Below are positions 17,949 to 26,622 of a stretch of DNA of 64,000 bases, piece after piece (the stretch's first letter is position 1; the number at the start of each line of letters is the position of its first letter). The translations under genes were made by a program, and so were the position numbers. The DNA is from Kribbella steppae (GTDB lineage: Bacteria; Actinomycetota; Actinomycetes; Propionibacteriales; Kribbellaceae), in NCBI RefSeq assembly GCF_004342025.1, contig NZ_SLWN01000003.1:434001-498000 (forward strand). Reading direction: 5' to 3'. The notes below the pieces were generated by a model. That model worked only from the letters and a program-made list of their open reading frames with translations. It was not told the origin of the DNA and made no database searches.

Positions 17949-19583
17949 ATGATCAGTCGGCGGCGATTCCTGCAGGTTGGCGGTGCCGTGGTGGGCGCGG
18001 CGATGGCCGGGCCTACGCTGGCGGCCTGTGGCGACGGCGGTACGGCGAACGGCGGGGCGAAGGCCTCGAGTGAGCTGACTCTGCCGACGTACAAGCCGTT
18101 CGAGGGCCTGCGGCCCGACTTGGCGGGGGCCGAATCGGGGCTGGAGCCGGGCTTCCTGCAGTTCCCGTCGGACGCGATCTCGAGTGTGAAGGCGCCGCCG
18201 CTGAAGAACGCGGTCAGTGCGCTGACCGAGACGTTCGCGACGCCTCCGCCGCCGATGGGCAGCAACCCGATGTGGCAGTCACTGAACCAGGCCCTCGGTG
18301 CTGAGCTGAAGCTCACCATCGGCACCGACCCGGGATACCCGGAGAAGTTCGCCACCCTGCTGGCCAGCGACTCGCTGCCGGACCTGATGTGGCTGCCGCC
18401 GAACCAGGGCATCCCGAACATCGGCCCGATGCTGGAGGCCAAGTTCCAGGACCTGACGACGTACCTGTCCGGCGACGCCGTCCTGGAGTACCCGAACCTG
18501 GCCGCGCTGAAGCCGGCGTCCTGGAAGACCGCGGTGGTGAACGGGAAGATCTGGGGCGCTCCGATCCCGTCGACGCCGTTCGGTCAGGTGATGATGGGCA
18601 ACCCGCGGACCTGGCAGAAGGTCGGCGGCCTGCAGAGCGCCACCGCGGACGAGTTCTTTGCCAAATGCAAGGAACTCAGCTCCGGCACGAACTACGCGCT
18701 CGAGCCGGCCATCATCAACATGCTGCACATGTTCGGTGAGTGGTTCGGTGCCCCGAACGGCTGGCGGGTGAACCAGGACCGCTCGCTCACCCACCTGTAC
18801 GAGACCGACAACTACAAGGCCGCGGTCGAGTACGCCGCCAAGCTGTGGGCGGCCAAGGTCTTCTATCCGGACCTCAACCTGGCCGACGCCACCCCGAAGA
18901 CCGTGAACGGCCAGATCGCCGCGCAGGTCGTGGTGGGACCGCGGGCGACCGACGACTTCCGGCGGCTCGACCCGACCCTGTTCGTCGACACGCTGATCCC
19001 GTTCGGCCACGACGGCAAGGCGAAGCCGGTCTACGACATGGGCTACGGCACGGTCGGGTTCACGCCGTTCAAGAAGACCGACGAGGGCCGGATCCGCGAG
19101 CTGCTCGCGCTGGTCGACTACCTGTCCGCGCCGTTCGGCACCAAGGAGTACCTGCAGAAGAACTTCGGTGTCGCCGGCCAGCAGTACCAGCTGGACGCGA
19201 AGAAGAACCCGGTGCTGACCAAGGCCGGCACCCAGCAGGCGCCCGGCCTGGTCAGCGCGTTGCAGATCATGACTGCACCGGAGAGCGTGATCTTCAACCC
19301 GGCGTTCCCCGAGGACACCAAGCAGATCTACGCCACCGAGCAGAAGCTGCTCCAGTTCGCGATGCGCAACCCGACCGCGGGCACCTACTCCGACACCTCC
19401 AGCAAGGTCGGGCCGAAGCTGACCGCGGCGTTCCGCGACACGATCGTCGACATCGTCACCGGCCGGCAGAAGATCTCGGCGTACGACGAGGCGCTCAAGC
19501 GCTGGAAGAGCGGCGGCGGCGACAAGATGCGCGGCGAGTTCGAGGCGGTGCTGCCGTCGAGCGTCCCGGTCACGGGGTCCTGA
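17949..19583 (+). CDS. Extracellular solute-binding lipoprotein of a CUT1-type importer
   Basis: A 544-residue family 1 solute-binding protein. It has a Tat-type signal (SRRRFLQ) and a lipobox LAAC with the lipidated Cys at residue 27, so it should be anchored to the outer face of the membrane. The size and fold (TIGTDPGYPEKFATLLAS, GKIWGAPIPS) match LplA/YtcQ-like proteins that bind oligosaccharides. Two permease genes follow at once (3-bp gap, then ATGA overlap). The sugar cannot be named. Confidence 0.9.
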   Translation: MISRRRFLQVGGAVVGAAMAGPTLAACGDGGTANGGAKASSELTLPTYKPFEGLRPDLAGAESGLEPGFLQFPSDAISSVKAPPLKNAVSALTETFATPPPPMGSNPMWQSLNQALGAELKLTIGTDPGYPEKFATLLASDSLPDLMWLPPNQGIPNIGPMLEAKFQDLTTYLSGDAVLEYPNLAALKPASWKTAVVNGKIWGAPIPSTPFGQVMMGNPRTWQKVGGLQSATADEFFAKCKELSSGTNYALEPAIINMLHMFGEWFGAPNGWRVNQDRSLTHLYETDNYKAAVEYAAKLWAAKVFYPDLNLADATPKTVNGQIAAQVVVGPRATDDFRRLDPTLFVDTLIPFGHDGKAKPVYDMGYGTVGFTPFKKTDEGRIRELLALVDYLSAPFGTKEYLQKNFGVAGQQYQLDAKKNPVLTKAGTQQAPGLVSALQIMTAPESVIFNPAFPEDTKQIYATEQKLLQFAMRNPTAGTYSDTSSKVGPKLTAAFRDTIVDIVTGRQKISAYDEALKRWKSGGGDKMRGEFEAVLPSSVPVTGS

Positions 19584-19586
19584 TAG

Positions 19587-20540
19587 ATGCTGAAGAAAGC
19601 GGTCACCCGGCGGCAGGTGAAGAAGAACCTGCCGCTCGGGGTGCGGTGGCGGCGGGACTGGCAGATGGTGCTGCTGATGGTCCCCGGCGTGGTGTTCCTG
19701 CTGGTGTTCTTCTACCTGCCGGTGATCGGGAACCTGGTCGCGTTCCAGGACTTCCAGCCGTACCTCGGCATCATGCACAGCGAGTGGAACGGCCTGCAGA
19801 ACTTCGTCAACCTGTACGACAATCCCGACTTCTGGGATGCGCTGCGGAACACGCTGATCCTGGCGGCGGTGCAGTTGCTGCTGTTCTTCCCGGTGCCGCT
19901 GGCGCTGGCGCTGATCGTGGACTCGCTGGTCAGCAACCGGGTCAGGCGCTGGTTCCAGACCATCGCGTACCTGCCGCACTTCCTGTCCTGGGTGCTGGTG
20001 ATCACGCTGTTCCAGCAGTCGCTCGGTGGGGCCGGGTTCGTCAACAACCTGCTCCGGCAGGCCGGGCTGGACCCGATCCCGTTCATGACGAACCCGGACA
20101 CCTTCCCGTTGCTGGTAGTCACGCAGCTGATCTGGAAGGACGCCGGCTGGGCGATGATCATCTTCCTCGCCGCGCTGACCGCCGTGGACGTCTCGCTCTA
20201 CGAGGCCGCGGCGGCGGACGGCGCCGGTCGCTGGCGGCGGCTCTGGCACATCACGCTGCCGTCGATGCGGACCGTGATCGTGTTGCTGCTGATTCTGCGG
20301 ATCGGCGACATCCTGAGTGTCGGGTTCGAGCAGTTCATCCTGCAACGCGACTCGGTCGGCCCGGGTGCGGCCGAAGTACTGGACACCTTCACGTACTACG
20401 CGGGTGTCGTCGGCGGCGACTGGAGCAGCGGGGCTGCCGCCGGTCTGGCGAAGGGCGTAGTCGGCGCGCTGCTGTTGTGGGGCGCAAACTCGCTCGCTCA
20501 TCGGCTCGGTGAGCCCGGAATCTTTCAGAGGCGCTCATGA
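19587..20540 (+). CDS. ABC sugar permease, LplB-like
   Basis: A 317-residue inner-membrane permease with six helices and the EAA loop (YEAAAADGAGRWRRLWHITLP, about 210-230) that docks on the ATPase. It pairs with the next permease to form the channel of a CUT1 importer. No ATP-binding subunit is encoded here; actinobacterial CUT1 systems commonly use a shared MsiK-type ATPase. The stop overlaps the next start (ATGA at 20537). Confidence 0.9.
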   Translation: MLKKAVTRRQVKKNLPLGVRWRRDWQMVLLMVPGVVFLLVFFYLPVIGNLVAFQDFQPYLGIMHSEWNGLQNFVNLYDNPDFWDALRNTLILAAVQLLLFFPVPLALALIVDSLVSNRVRRWFQTIAYLPHFLSWVLVITLFQQSLGGAGFVNNLLRQAGLDPIPFMTNPDTFPLLVVTQLIWKDAGWAMIIFLAALTAVDVSLYEAAAADGAGRWRRLWHITLPSMRTVIVLLLILRIGDILSVGFEQFILQRDSVGPGAAEVLDTFTYYAGVVGGDWSSGAAAGLAKGVVGALLLWGANSLAHRLGEPGIFQRRS

Positions 20541-21412
20541 GACCCATTTGGAAAGAGAGTCCGTCCCCGCTCTACCAGTCGATCAAGGCCGTCGTACTCG
20601 GTGGGTTCGCGCTGGTGATCGTGATTCCGATCATGGTGGTGATCTCGACGTCGCTGGCCAGTGATGGCGACATCATCGACGCTGGCGGGTACGTGCTGTG
20701 GCCGTCGCATCCGACGCTGAAGGCGTACGAGACGCTCTTCAGCGGCGGGTTGATGGGCCGGGCGATCATGGTCAGTGTTTTCGTGACAGTCGTCGGTACG
20801 GCGATCGCCCTCGCGGTCACGATCGCGTTGGCCTACGCGACGTCGCGGCCGGTGTTGTTCGGGCGGCCGGTGCTGTTGATGGTGTTGTTCACGTTGCTGT
20901 TCGCGCCGGGGATCATCCCGATGTTCCTGGTGGTCAAGCAACTCGGTCTGCTCGACAGCTTGTGGTCGCTGATCCTGCCGGGCGCGCTCGGCGCATTCAA
21001 TTTCGTCGTACTGCGCACCTTCTTCATGAACGTGCCGGGTGAGCTGCTGGAGAGTGCGCGGATCGACGGGGCGAGCGACTTCACCATCCTGCGGCGGATC
21101 GTGATGCCGTTGTCGAAGGCCGTGATCGCGGTGGTCGGGCTGTTCTACGCGGTCGGGTTCTGGAACGCGTTCTTCAACGCGCTGCTGTACCTGAACGACA
21201 CGTCGAAATGGCCCGTCCAGGTGATCCTGCGGACGTACGTCCTACAGGGCAAGTCGCTGTCCGCCGACCAGCTCGGAGTGGAGCCGCTGCCGCAACCGCA
21301 GTCGCTGCAGATGGCGGTCGTGGTGGTCGCGCTGGTGCCGATCGCGATGGTCTACCCGTTCCTGCAGCGGCACTTCACCAAGGGTGTGATCACCGGCGCG
21401 GTCAAGGGTTGA
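20537..21412 (+). CDS. ABC sugar permease, LplC/YtcP-like
   Basis: A 291-residue permease with six helices. The EAA loop lies at about 170-190 (LESARIDGASDFTILRRIVMP), and the protein ends VITGAVKG, typical of the LplC/YtcP group. It is translationally coupled to the first permease. The pair moves an oligosaccharide delivered by the lipoprotein encoded at 17949. Confidence 0.9.
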   Translation: MRPIWKESPSPLYQSIKAVVLGGFALVIVIPIMVVISTSLASDGDIIDAGGYVLWPSHPTLKAYETLFSGGLMGRAIMVSVFVTVVGTAIALAVTIALAYATSRPVLFGRPVLLMVLFTLLFAPGIIPMFLVVKQLGLLDSLWSLILPGALGAFNFVVLRTFFMNVPGELLESARIDGASDFTILRRIVMPLSKAVIAVVGLFYAVGFWNAFFNALLYLNDTSKWPVQVILRTYVLQGKSLSADQLGVEPLPQPQSLQMAVVVVALVPIAMVYPFLQRHFTKGVITGAVKG

Positions 21413-21459
21413 CGGCTTATCCCGAGAATCGGCTGGCGGCTTCTGCAAGAATCAATCAC

Positions 21460-22479
21460 ATGGCGATGGGGCAAGCTTCTGCGGCCGACCGCCCGACGCT
21501 GCGCATGGTCGCAGCCGAGGCCGGGGTGTCGGTCGCGACCGTGTCGTACGTACTGTCCGGCCGGCATCGCAGCCACACCATCAAGGACTCGACCGCCGAC
21601 CGGGTCCGCGAGGCCGCGACCAAGCTGGGCTACCGGCGCAACGACGCGGCCCGTGCGATCCGCACCGGCAAGTCGGACCTCGTGCTGCTGTCGCTCAGTG
21701 TGCTCGCCGATCCGTGGTCGCAGGCGGTCGCGGCCACGGTCAGCGAAGCGGTCAGCCCGCTCGGGAAGACCGCGCTGATCGTCGCGGACGGTGACTGGCG
21801 GACAGTGTTGTCGAACCGGACCCCGGACGTGATCTTCATCGACAGCGTCACCCCGGACCCGCAGCAGATCGCCGAATTGGAGGCGTTCGCGGCACAGGGT
21901 GTGCAGATCGTGGCGTTCAGCGAGACGCTGGAGCCGCGGGGCTTCGACGTGATCCGGTCGGGTGCCGAGCCGCGCTGTCATCTGGCCGTGGAGCATCTGC
22001 TCGAGCACCACACCAGGGTCGGCGCGCTGACCTCCCGGACGTCGGGATTCGCTCGGTTCGACGCGTACCTCAACACGATGCGGGCGGCCGGGCGGCCGAT
22101 CCGGGACGAGGACATCGAGATCTTCGAGCGTCACCCGGAAGGCGCCTACCGGGCCGCGATGGCGTTGCTGACCAAGCCGGACCGTCCGACGGCGATCTAC
22201 TGTACGACGGACTTCGCGGCGATCGCCGCGGTCCGGGCTGCGCATCGACTGCGGATCGACGTACCTCGGGATCTGGCGGTGGTCGGCGTCGGGAACACGC
22301 CTGAAGGGGAGCACCTGGACCCGTCGCTGTCGACGGTCGGACCGGTCGGCTTCAACGACGCGCTGGCGCGGATCATCGTCGGCCGGCTGAAGGATCGGGA
22401 GGGGGCGCCTGGCGAGGTGTTCGACTTCCCCTGGCAACTGATCGTGCGAGACTCTTCGCATGTTTCAACCGGAGGGTGA
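21460..22479 (+). CDS. LacI family transcriptional regulator
   Basis: A 339-residue repressor with an N-terminal LacI helix-turn-helix (LRMVAAEAGVSVATVSYVLS), hinge helix (RVREAATKLGYRRNDAARAI) and a periplasmic-binding-protein-like sensor domain. Start ATG 21460 or 21466; the ribosome-binding site is weak. It lies 47 bp after the second permease and probably controls the importer by sensing its sugar. Its 3' end overlaps the next gene by 20 bp. Confidence 0.9.
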   Translation: MAMGQASAADRPTLRMVAAEAGVSVATVSYVLSGRHRSHTIKDSTADRVREAATKLGYRRNDAARAIRTGKSDLVLLSLSVLADPWSQAVAATVSEAVSPLGKTALIVADGDWRTVLSNRTPDVIFIDSVTPDPQQIAELEAFAAQGVQIVAFSETLEPRGFDVIRSGAEPRCHLAVEHLLEHHTRVGALTSRTSGFARFDAYLNTMRAAGRPIRDEDIEIFERHPEGAYRAAMALLTKPDRPTAIYCTTDFAAIAAVRAAHRLRIDVPRDLAVVGVGNTPEGEHLDPSLSTVGPVGFNDALARIIVGRLKDREGAPGEVFDFPWQLIVRDSSHVSTGG

Positions 22480-23209
22480 CGGCTGGGAGCCGGTGACTGT
22501 CGGCGAGTCCGACACCTCGGTCTACCGGCGGACTGATGTCTTCGCCAAGTGCTGCTCTCCGGCCGGTGTGGAGGAGCTGCGGGACGAGCGGGATCGGGCC
22601 GAGTGGCTGGCTGGGACACACTTGCCGGGGGCAACGGTAGTGGATTGGCTCGAGTCGGCCGACGGCGCTTGTCTGGTGACGACGGCTGTGCCTGGCGTTG
22701 CGGGGACCGAGTTGCCGGAATCCCTTCAGCTGAAGGCGATGGAGAGTCTCGGCCGGACGTTGCGAGAACTGCATTCGCTGCGCGACTGCCCGTTCGAGCG
22801 CCCGCTGGCGTCGGTGATCGCGACGGCGGAGGACGTAGTACGACGGGATGCCGTCAATCCTGCCTTCCTCACTGACGAGTGGCGCCTGCTTTCGTCGAAG
22901 GAGCTGCTGGATCGAGTGGTTGCTGAGCGCCCCTATATCGAAGCGGGCGTTGACCTCGCCGTCTGCCACGGCGACGCCTGCCTGCCGAACGTCTTCTTCG
23001 ATCCGGCCACGCTGGAGGTCACCGGCCTCATCGACGTCGGCCGCCTCGGCATCGCCGACCGCTACTCCGACCTCGCCCTCATCGCGATCCAACTCCATGA
23101 CGAGTGGTCCGCCGACGCCGCGCCCTTCCTCGCTGCCTACGGCCTGCCGGCGCCGGACCAGCGGCGCCTGGAGTTCTACCGCCTGCTGGACCCACTGACC
23201 TGGGGCTGA
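22460..23209 (+). CDS. Aminoglycoside phosphotransferase, APH(3'')-like
   Basis: A 249-residue kinase of the APH family. It has the catalytic loop CHGDACLPNVFFD and the magnesium motif GLIDVGRLGIADRYSDLALI, and it ends LLDPLTWG. The central DGACLVTTAVPGV, CPFERPL and NPAFLTDE segments resemble the streptomycin 3''-kinases of the APH(3'')-Ib group, so phosphorylation of streptomycin-like aminoglycosides is plausible. It starts inside the LacI gene (20-bp overlap) without a good ribosome-binding site, so it may be translated by coupling. Whether it gives resistance cannot be told from sequence. Confidence 0.82.
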   Translation: MFQPEGDGWEPVTVGESDTSVYRRTDVFAKCCSPAGVEELRDERDRAEWLAGTHLPGATVVDWLESADGACLVTTAVPGVAGTELPESLQLKAMESLGRTLRELHSLRDCPFERPLASVIATAEDVVRRDAVNPAFLTDEWRLLSSKELLDRVVAERPYIEAGVDLAVCHGDACLPNVFFDPATLEVTGLIDVGRLGIADRYSDLALIAIQLHDEWSADAAPFLAAYGLPAPDQRRLEFYRLLDPLTWG

Positions 23210-23275
23210 CTGCGCCGGCTGGGACTACGGCGTCTCGCTGCACCGCTGCCCGTTGCGTTAGGCAACTATCATCTG

Positions 23276-23304
23276 TTGTCCACAGGGGTGATGACTTGTG
23301 GATA
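23276..23304 (+). other. Pair of DnaA-box-like 9-mers
   Basis: TTGTCCACA (23276-23284) and TTGTGGATA (23296-23304) lie 20 bp apart upstream of the HNH gene. Both fit the actinobacterial DnaA box closely. There is no dnaA, dnaN or repeated box cluster, so this is not an origin; it may be a titration or regulatory site. Confidence 0.4.
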
Positions 23305-23384
23305 ACGCGGTCTTGCCGAATTCCCTTGAAAACAAGGGGTTCTGGCTTTGAAAACTGTCGGAGGGCGTGTCTAGAGTTGGCGGT

Positions 23385-25775
23385 ATGGAACTCCTGGGCG
23401 AGCGGCCGGTGTGGTCGATGAGTGGCGTCGAGATGCTGACGACTCTCGACGCGGTGAAGGCTGAGGTCGCCCGCCTCCAGACCTACGGTCTACACATCGT
23501 CGCCGGCATCGAGAACACCGGGTACGCCGAAGAGATCGGCGCCCACGACACCGCTCGGCTGTTGACCTTCCGCTACCGCCTCGACAGCGTCGAAGCCCAC
23601 CGCGACGTCCGCCTGGCCCGAGCCCTCCCCAAGTACGCGACCGTCTCCGCGGCCCTGCCCGACACCACCTCAGCAACATCCGCCGCCGACCTCTCCACCA
23701 CCCACCCCGACGACATCGACCCAATCGGCGACCCAGACGTCGATGGCACTGCAGCCGCTCGTGCTACCGCTGACGGCGCTACCGCTGACGGCGCTTCAGC
23801 TGACGGCGCTTCAGCTGACGGCGCTTCAGCTGACGGCCGTACCGCTGACGGTGGTGCCGCTGACGGTGGTGCCGCTGACGGTGGTGCCGCTGACGGTGGT
23901 GCCGATGACGGTGGTGCCGATGACGGTGGTGCGGGGGAGGCTGCCGGTGGCGTGGGTGAGCGACCCCTCCACCCAGCCCAGGCCCAGGCGATCGTGTGGG
24001 CGTTAGACCGTGTCGCTGCCAGGGTGCCGCTGGAGCATCTAGCGGTAGCCGAAGAACAGCTGGTCGGCCTTGCCAGTCACCTGTCGCCAGGTCAGTTACG
24101 CAGGGCAGGCAAGGAGATCGGCGACCTGCTGGACAGCGATGGCCCTGGGCCTGACGAGGACAAGGCCTACCTCCGGGAGTCCCTGACACTGGCCAACGCC
24201 GAGAACGGGGTGAAGTTCCGCGGCTTCCTGGCCAACGAGAACGCCGAACTCCTCCGCGCCCTGACCCACGCCGGCGCCCGCCCCCACAAAACCATCGACG
24301 GCGAACTCGACCCTCGCCCCCGCGACAAGCGCCAGGCCGACGCCCTCACCAGCGCCCTGACCATCGCCGCCGCAGCCACCGACACCGGCTACACGCCACC
24401 CCCCAACACTCGCCCCGCCCCCGGCGACACGCCACCCGCCAACGCTCGCCCCGCCACACCCACCGCCACACCGACAGCCACCGCTACCGGCGCCGCCGCC
24501 CAGGCAGCCGCCGAGACCGGGCCCATCGAGTCCGGGCCTACTGAGACCGGGCCCACCGAGACCGGGCCCACTGAGACTGGGCCTACCGAGACCGGTGACG
24601 CTGCAACCACCGACCCGGCTCGTGCGGCGACCAGCACCGACAACGCTCGTGCTGGCGGATCCGATAGCGCTGCCGGTGGGTGGGTGCCGGGGTTCGGGGC
24701 CAAGGCGAACATCACCGTCACCATCGACTTCAACGACCTCAAGGCCGCCACCGCGGATGCAACCGGCCAGCTCGTGTACGGCGACGCGCTGTCGGCAGCC
24801 GCGATCCGCCGGCTGGCCTGCGACGCCAAGATCATCCCACTCGTCCTCGGTTCCAACTCCGAACCACTCGACGTCGGACGCTCCGAACGCCTGGTCAACC
24901 GCGCGATGCGCCGCGCCCTGAACGCCCGCGACAAGGGATGCGTCGTCTGCGGCGCCCCACCCATCCACTGCGACGCCCACCACGTCCGCTCCTGGATCGA
25001 CGGCGGCCCAACCGCCATCTCGAACCTGGTGCTGCTCTGCCGCCGCCACCACATCGACCTGCACGCCGGTCACTGGACCATCACCATCACCAACGGCACA
25101 GTCCAAGTCTCCCGCCCCACCTGGGCCGACCCGCCGCCCCGACCAAACACCCGCCACCCCGCCCAACAACAATCGCCTGCCCACAACCGCGTCGGTGCAC
25201 CACCCCCGAACAGCACCGCAGCCCGCTCCGATGCGCATGGCGCCCCCGTCTCACCGCCCGACACCGCGCGCCCGAGTGGCGCCGCAACCTGGCTTGGTGT
25301 GAACAGCGCCGCGAGACACAGTCCGCCCACCTCACCCCATGCGGCATCGGAAGCTCCTGCTGCGATGGATGGTGTGGTGCTGACGGGCGGCGCTTCGGAA
25401 GGTGGTGCGTTGGACGGTCGTGCGTTGGATGGCGAGGTGTCTGGCCGGGGACGTGGCGACAACAGCGACGGTCCCAGCTCGGGAGACGCTACTCGCCTTG
25501 ATTGCTGGGGTGAGGAGGAATCGTCTGCCTCTGCGCAGACTTCGCGCTCCGTCAACCGTTGGCCTGACGACGAGACCCGCCGGGAGGCGGCCCGCTTCGC
25601 CGTCTGGGGAGACACCTCGGCAGGCGATGCGGCTGCTGACTCCCACGGCGTGGACGGTGCAGGACTCGATCCACGGGGCGATAGTCCCTTCGATCCGTGG
25701 GGCGGTGCGGCGCTCGCCGACGAGGCTGTGCTCCCACCGGCGACCGCTGGCCTCCATCCAGGCCCTAGCGGCTGA
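23385..25775 (+). CDS. DUF222/HNH endonuclease family protein (13E12 type)
   Basis: A 796-residue member of the actinobacterial 13E12 family. It has an N-terminal DUF222 region split by low-complexity inserts, and a C-terminal HNH nuclease (GCVVCGAPPIHCDAHHV, then WIDGGPT, NLVLLCRRHH; about residues 520-565) with the zinc CxxC and the metal-binding HH. The last 210 residues are unstructured. Two 15-bp minisatellites encode a (TADGx)n stretch and an (ETGPT)n stretch. Start ATG 23385; no clear ribosome-binding site. The family's role is unsettled; members are multicopy and mobile-looking. Confidence 0.87.
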   Translation: MELLGERPVWSMSGVEMLTTLDAVKAEVARLQTYGLHIVAGIENTGYAEEIGAHDTARLLTFRYRLDSVEAHRDVRLARALPKYATVSAALPDTTSATSAADLSTTHPDDIDPIGDPDVDGTAAARATADGATADGASADGASADGASADGRTADGGAADGGAADGGAADGGADDGGADDGGAGEAAGGVGERPLHPAQAQAIVWALDRVAARVPLEHLAVAEEQLVGLASHLSPGQLRRAGKEIGDLLDSDGPGPDEDKAYLRESLTLANAENGVKFRGFLANENAELLRALTHAGARPHKTIDGELDPRPRDKRQADALTSALTIAAAATDTGYTPPPNTRPAPGDTPPANARPATPTATPTATATGAAAQAAAETGPIESGPTETGPTETGPTETGPTETGDAATTDPARAATSTDNARAGGSDSAAGGWVPGFGAKANITVTIDFNDLKAATADATGQLVYGDALSAAAIRRLACDAKIIPLVLGSNSEPLDVGRSERLVNRAMRRALNARDKGCVVCGAPPIHCDAHHVRSWIDGGPTAISNLVLLCRRHHIDLHAGHWTITITNGTVQVSRPTWADPPPRPNTRHPAQQQSPAHNRVGAPPPNSTAARSDAHGAPVSPPDTARPSGAATWLGVNSAARHSPPTSPHAASEAPAAMDGVVLTGGASEGGALDGRALDGEVSGRGRGDNSDGPSSGDATRLDCWGEEESSASAQTSRSVNRWPDDETRREAARFAVWGDTSAGDAAADSHGVDGAGLDPRGDSPFDPWGGAALADEAVLPPATAGLHPGPSG
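23766..23930 (+). repeat. 11 x 15-bp in-frame minisatellite
   Basis: Eleven head-to-tail 15-bp units (consensus gccgctgacggtggt with variants) encode Ala/Thr/Ser-Ala-Asp-Gly-Gly/Ala pentapeptides inside the DUF222 region. Identical neighbouring units show recent slippage or unequal exchange. Confidence 0.92.
24513..24596 (+). repeat. 5.5 x 15-bp in-frame minisatellite
   Basis: Units of the form gagaccgggcccacc encode ETGPT/ETGPI pentapeptides in the linker between DUF222 and the HNH domain. Confidence 0.9.
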
Positions 25776-26584
25776 CGACAGATCAGGCCAATCAGGCTCG
25801 TGGTCTCGCGCGACCGCGCGTGCCTGATCGACCTCAGCAACGGGAAGACGTTCGAGCGCGGCCGGCCGAGGTGATTGCGCCCCGGGTTCTTCAGCTCGAC
25901 CGCCGTACGATCTTGGCGCGGGACAACCGCTGCGGCCGGGTTGGCCCGAGCACGCAGCGCCACCTTTCCCGCGAGCCGCCCGTTCCCGGAGCCGCCCGTC
26001 TCTGACGCCCACACTTCCCAGACCTCAGATTCGCCGCCCGCTCGAGTGCGATGACTCTCGTCTGCAGCGGGTGCGTTGCCTGCCATCTGTCGACTCTGGC
26101 GATCGTTACGCCGGGCAGAGGCGCAGCGGCGGGGGTGGCCCAAGTACGCGGCCCCACCTACGCCGCGAAGCCACCCGTGCCTAGAGCTGGCCGGCTCTCG
26201 CGCCACACAGTTCCCAGACCTCGGATTCGCCGCCCGCTCGAGTGGGATGATTCTCGTCTGCAGCGGGCGCGTTGCCTGCCATCTGTCGACTCTGGCGATC
26301 GTTGCGCCTGGCAGAGCCGCAGCATCCTTGCGAAGGGAAGGCGGCCTACGTCGGCGCGTACGACCTCATCGAACCGCGCTCCGCTTGGTTCCGCGTGCTC
26401 CCTCGTCGAACCCGCGCTCCGCTTTGAACTCGCCTGGATGCTGGGAAGCTCCCCACAGTCGTTCCCGCCTGCTGTCCGACGGTATTGAGATGCTGGTCGA
26501 GTGCCTGGCGGCGCAGCCGACGACGTCGGCCTGGGCTGATCCGCAGGTCTTGAACCTCACTAGGGCGATAGACGACCTGCGGGC
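25776..26584. other. Non-coding stretch after the HNH gene
   Basis: About 810 bases without a convincing gene. Open frames on both strands lack ribosome-binding sites and family features. It holds a 118-bp direct duplication (26010-26127 and 26206-26323). The last 100 bases before 26587 read on the plus strand as a plausible C-terminus (DGIEMLVECLAAQPTTSAW then RAIDDLRA), which may be the tail of a decayed gene. Confidence 0.55.
26010..26323. repeat. Direct 118-bp duplication at a 196-bp offset
   Basis: Positions 26010-26127 and 26206-26323 align without gaps at an offset of 196 bases with roughly ten mismatches. Both contain CCGCCCGCTCGAGTG and GCCATCTGTCGACTCTGGCG. The copies are old enough to have diverged but keep their length. 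Confidence 0.85.
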
Positions 26585-26616
26585 TTGACCTCAACTTCTG
26601 TTGAGGTTGCACACTC
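26585..26616 (+). promoter_or_regulatory. MerR/SoxR-type promoter of the PPOX gene
   Basis: A -35 TTGACC (26585-26590) overlaps a perfect inverted repeat ACCTCAAC-TTCT-GTTGAGGT (26588-26607); a -10-like CACACT follows after a long spacer. The CCTCAA/TTGAGG arms resemble SoxR boxes. ATG 26623 is so close that the message would be nearly leaderless. Confidence 0.65.
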
Positions 26617-26622
26617 GGCCGC

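Noticed and set aside
18279-20512. Very long open frames on both strands across the sugar importer genes
   Set aside because: They are antisense or out-of-frame reads of the binding protein and permease genes, are rich in Arg/His/Gln/Asp repeats, and have no ribosome-binding sites or domains.
23276-23304. Replication origin
   Set aside because: Only two DnaA-like boxes and none of the usual oriC genes are present.
25070-26206. A long minus-strand frame across the HNH 3' end and the duplication
   Set aside because: It overlaps the HNH gene antisense, has no start signal and no recognisable domain.
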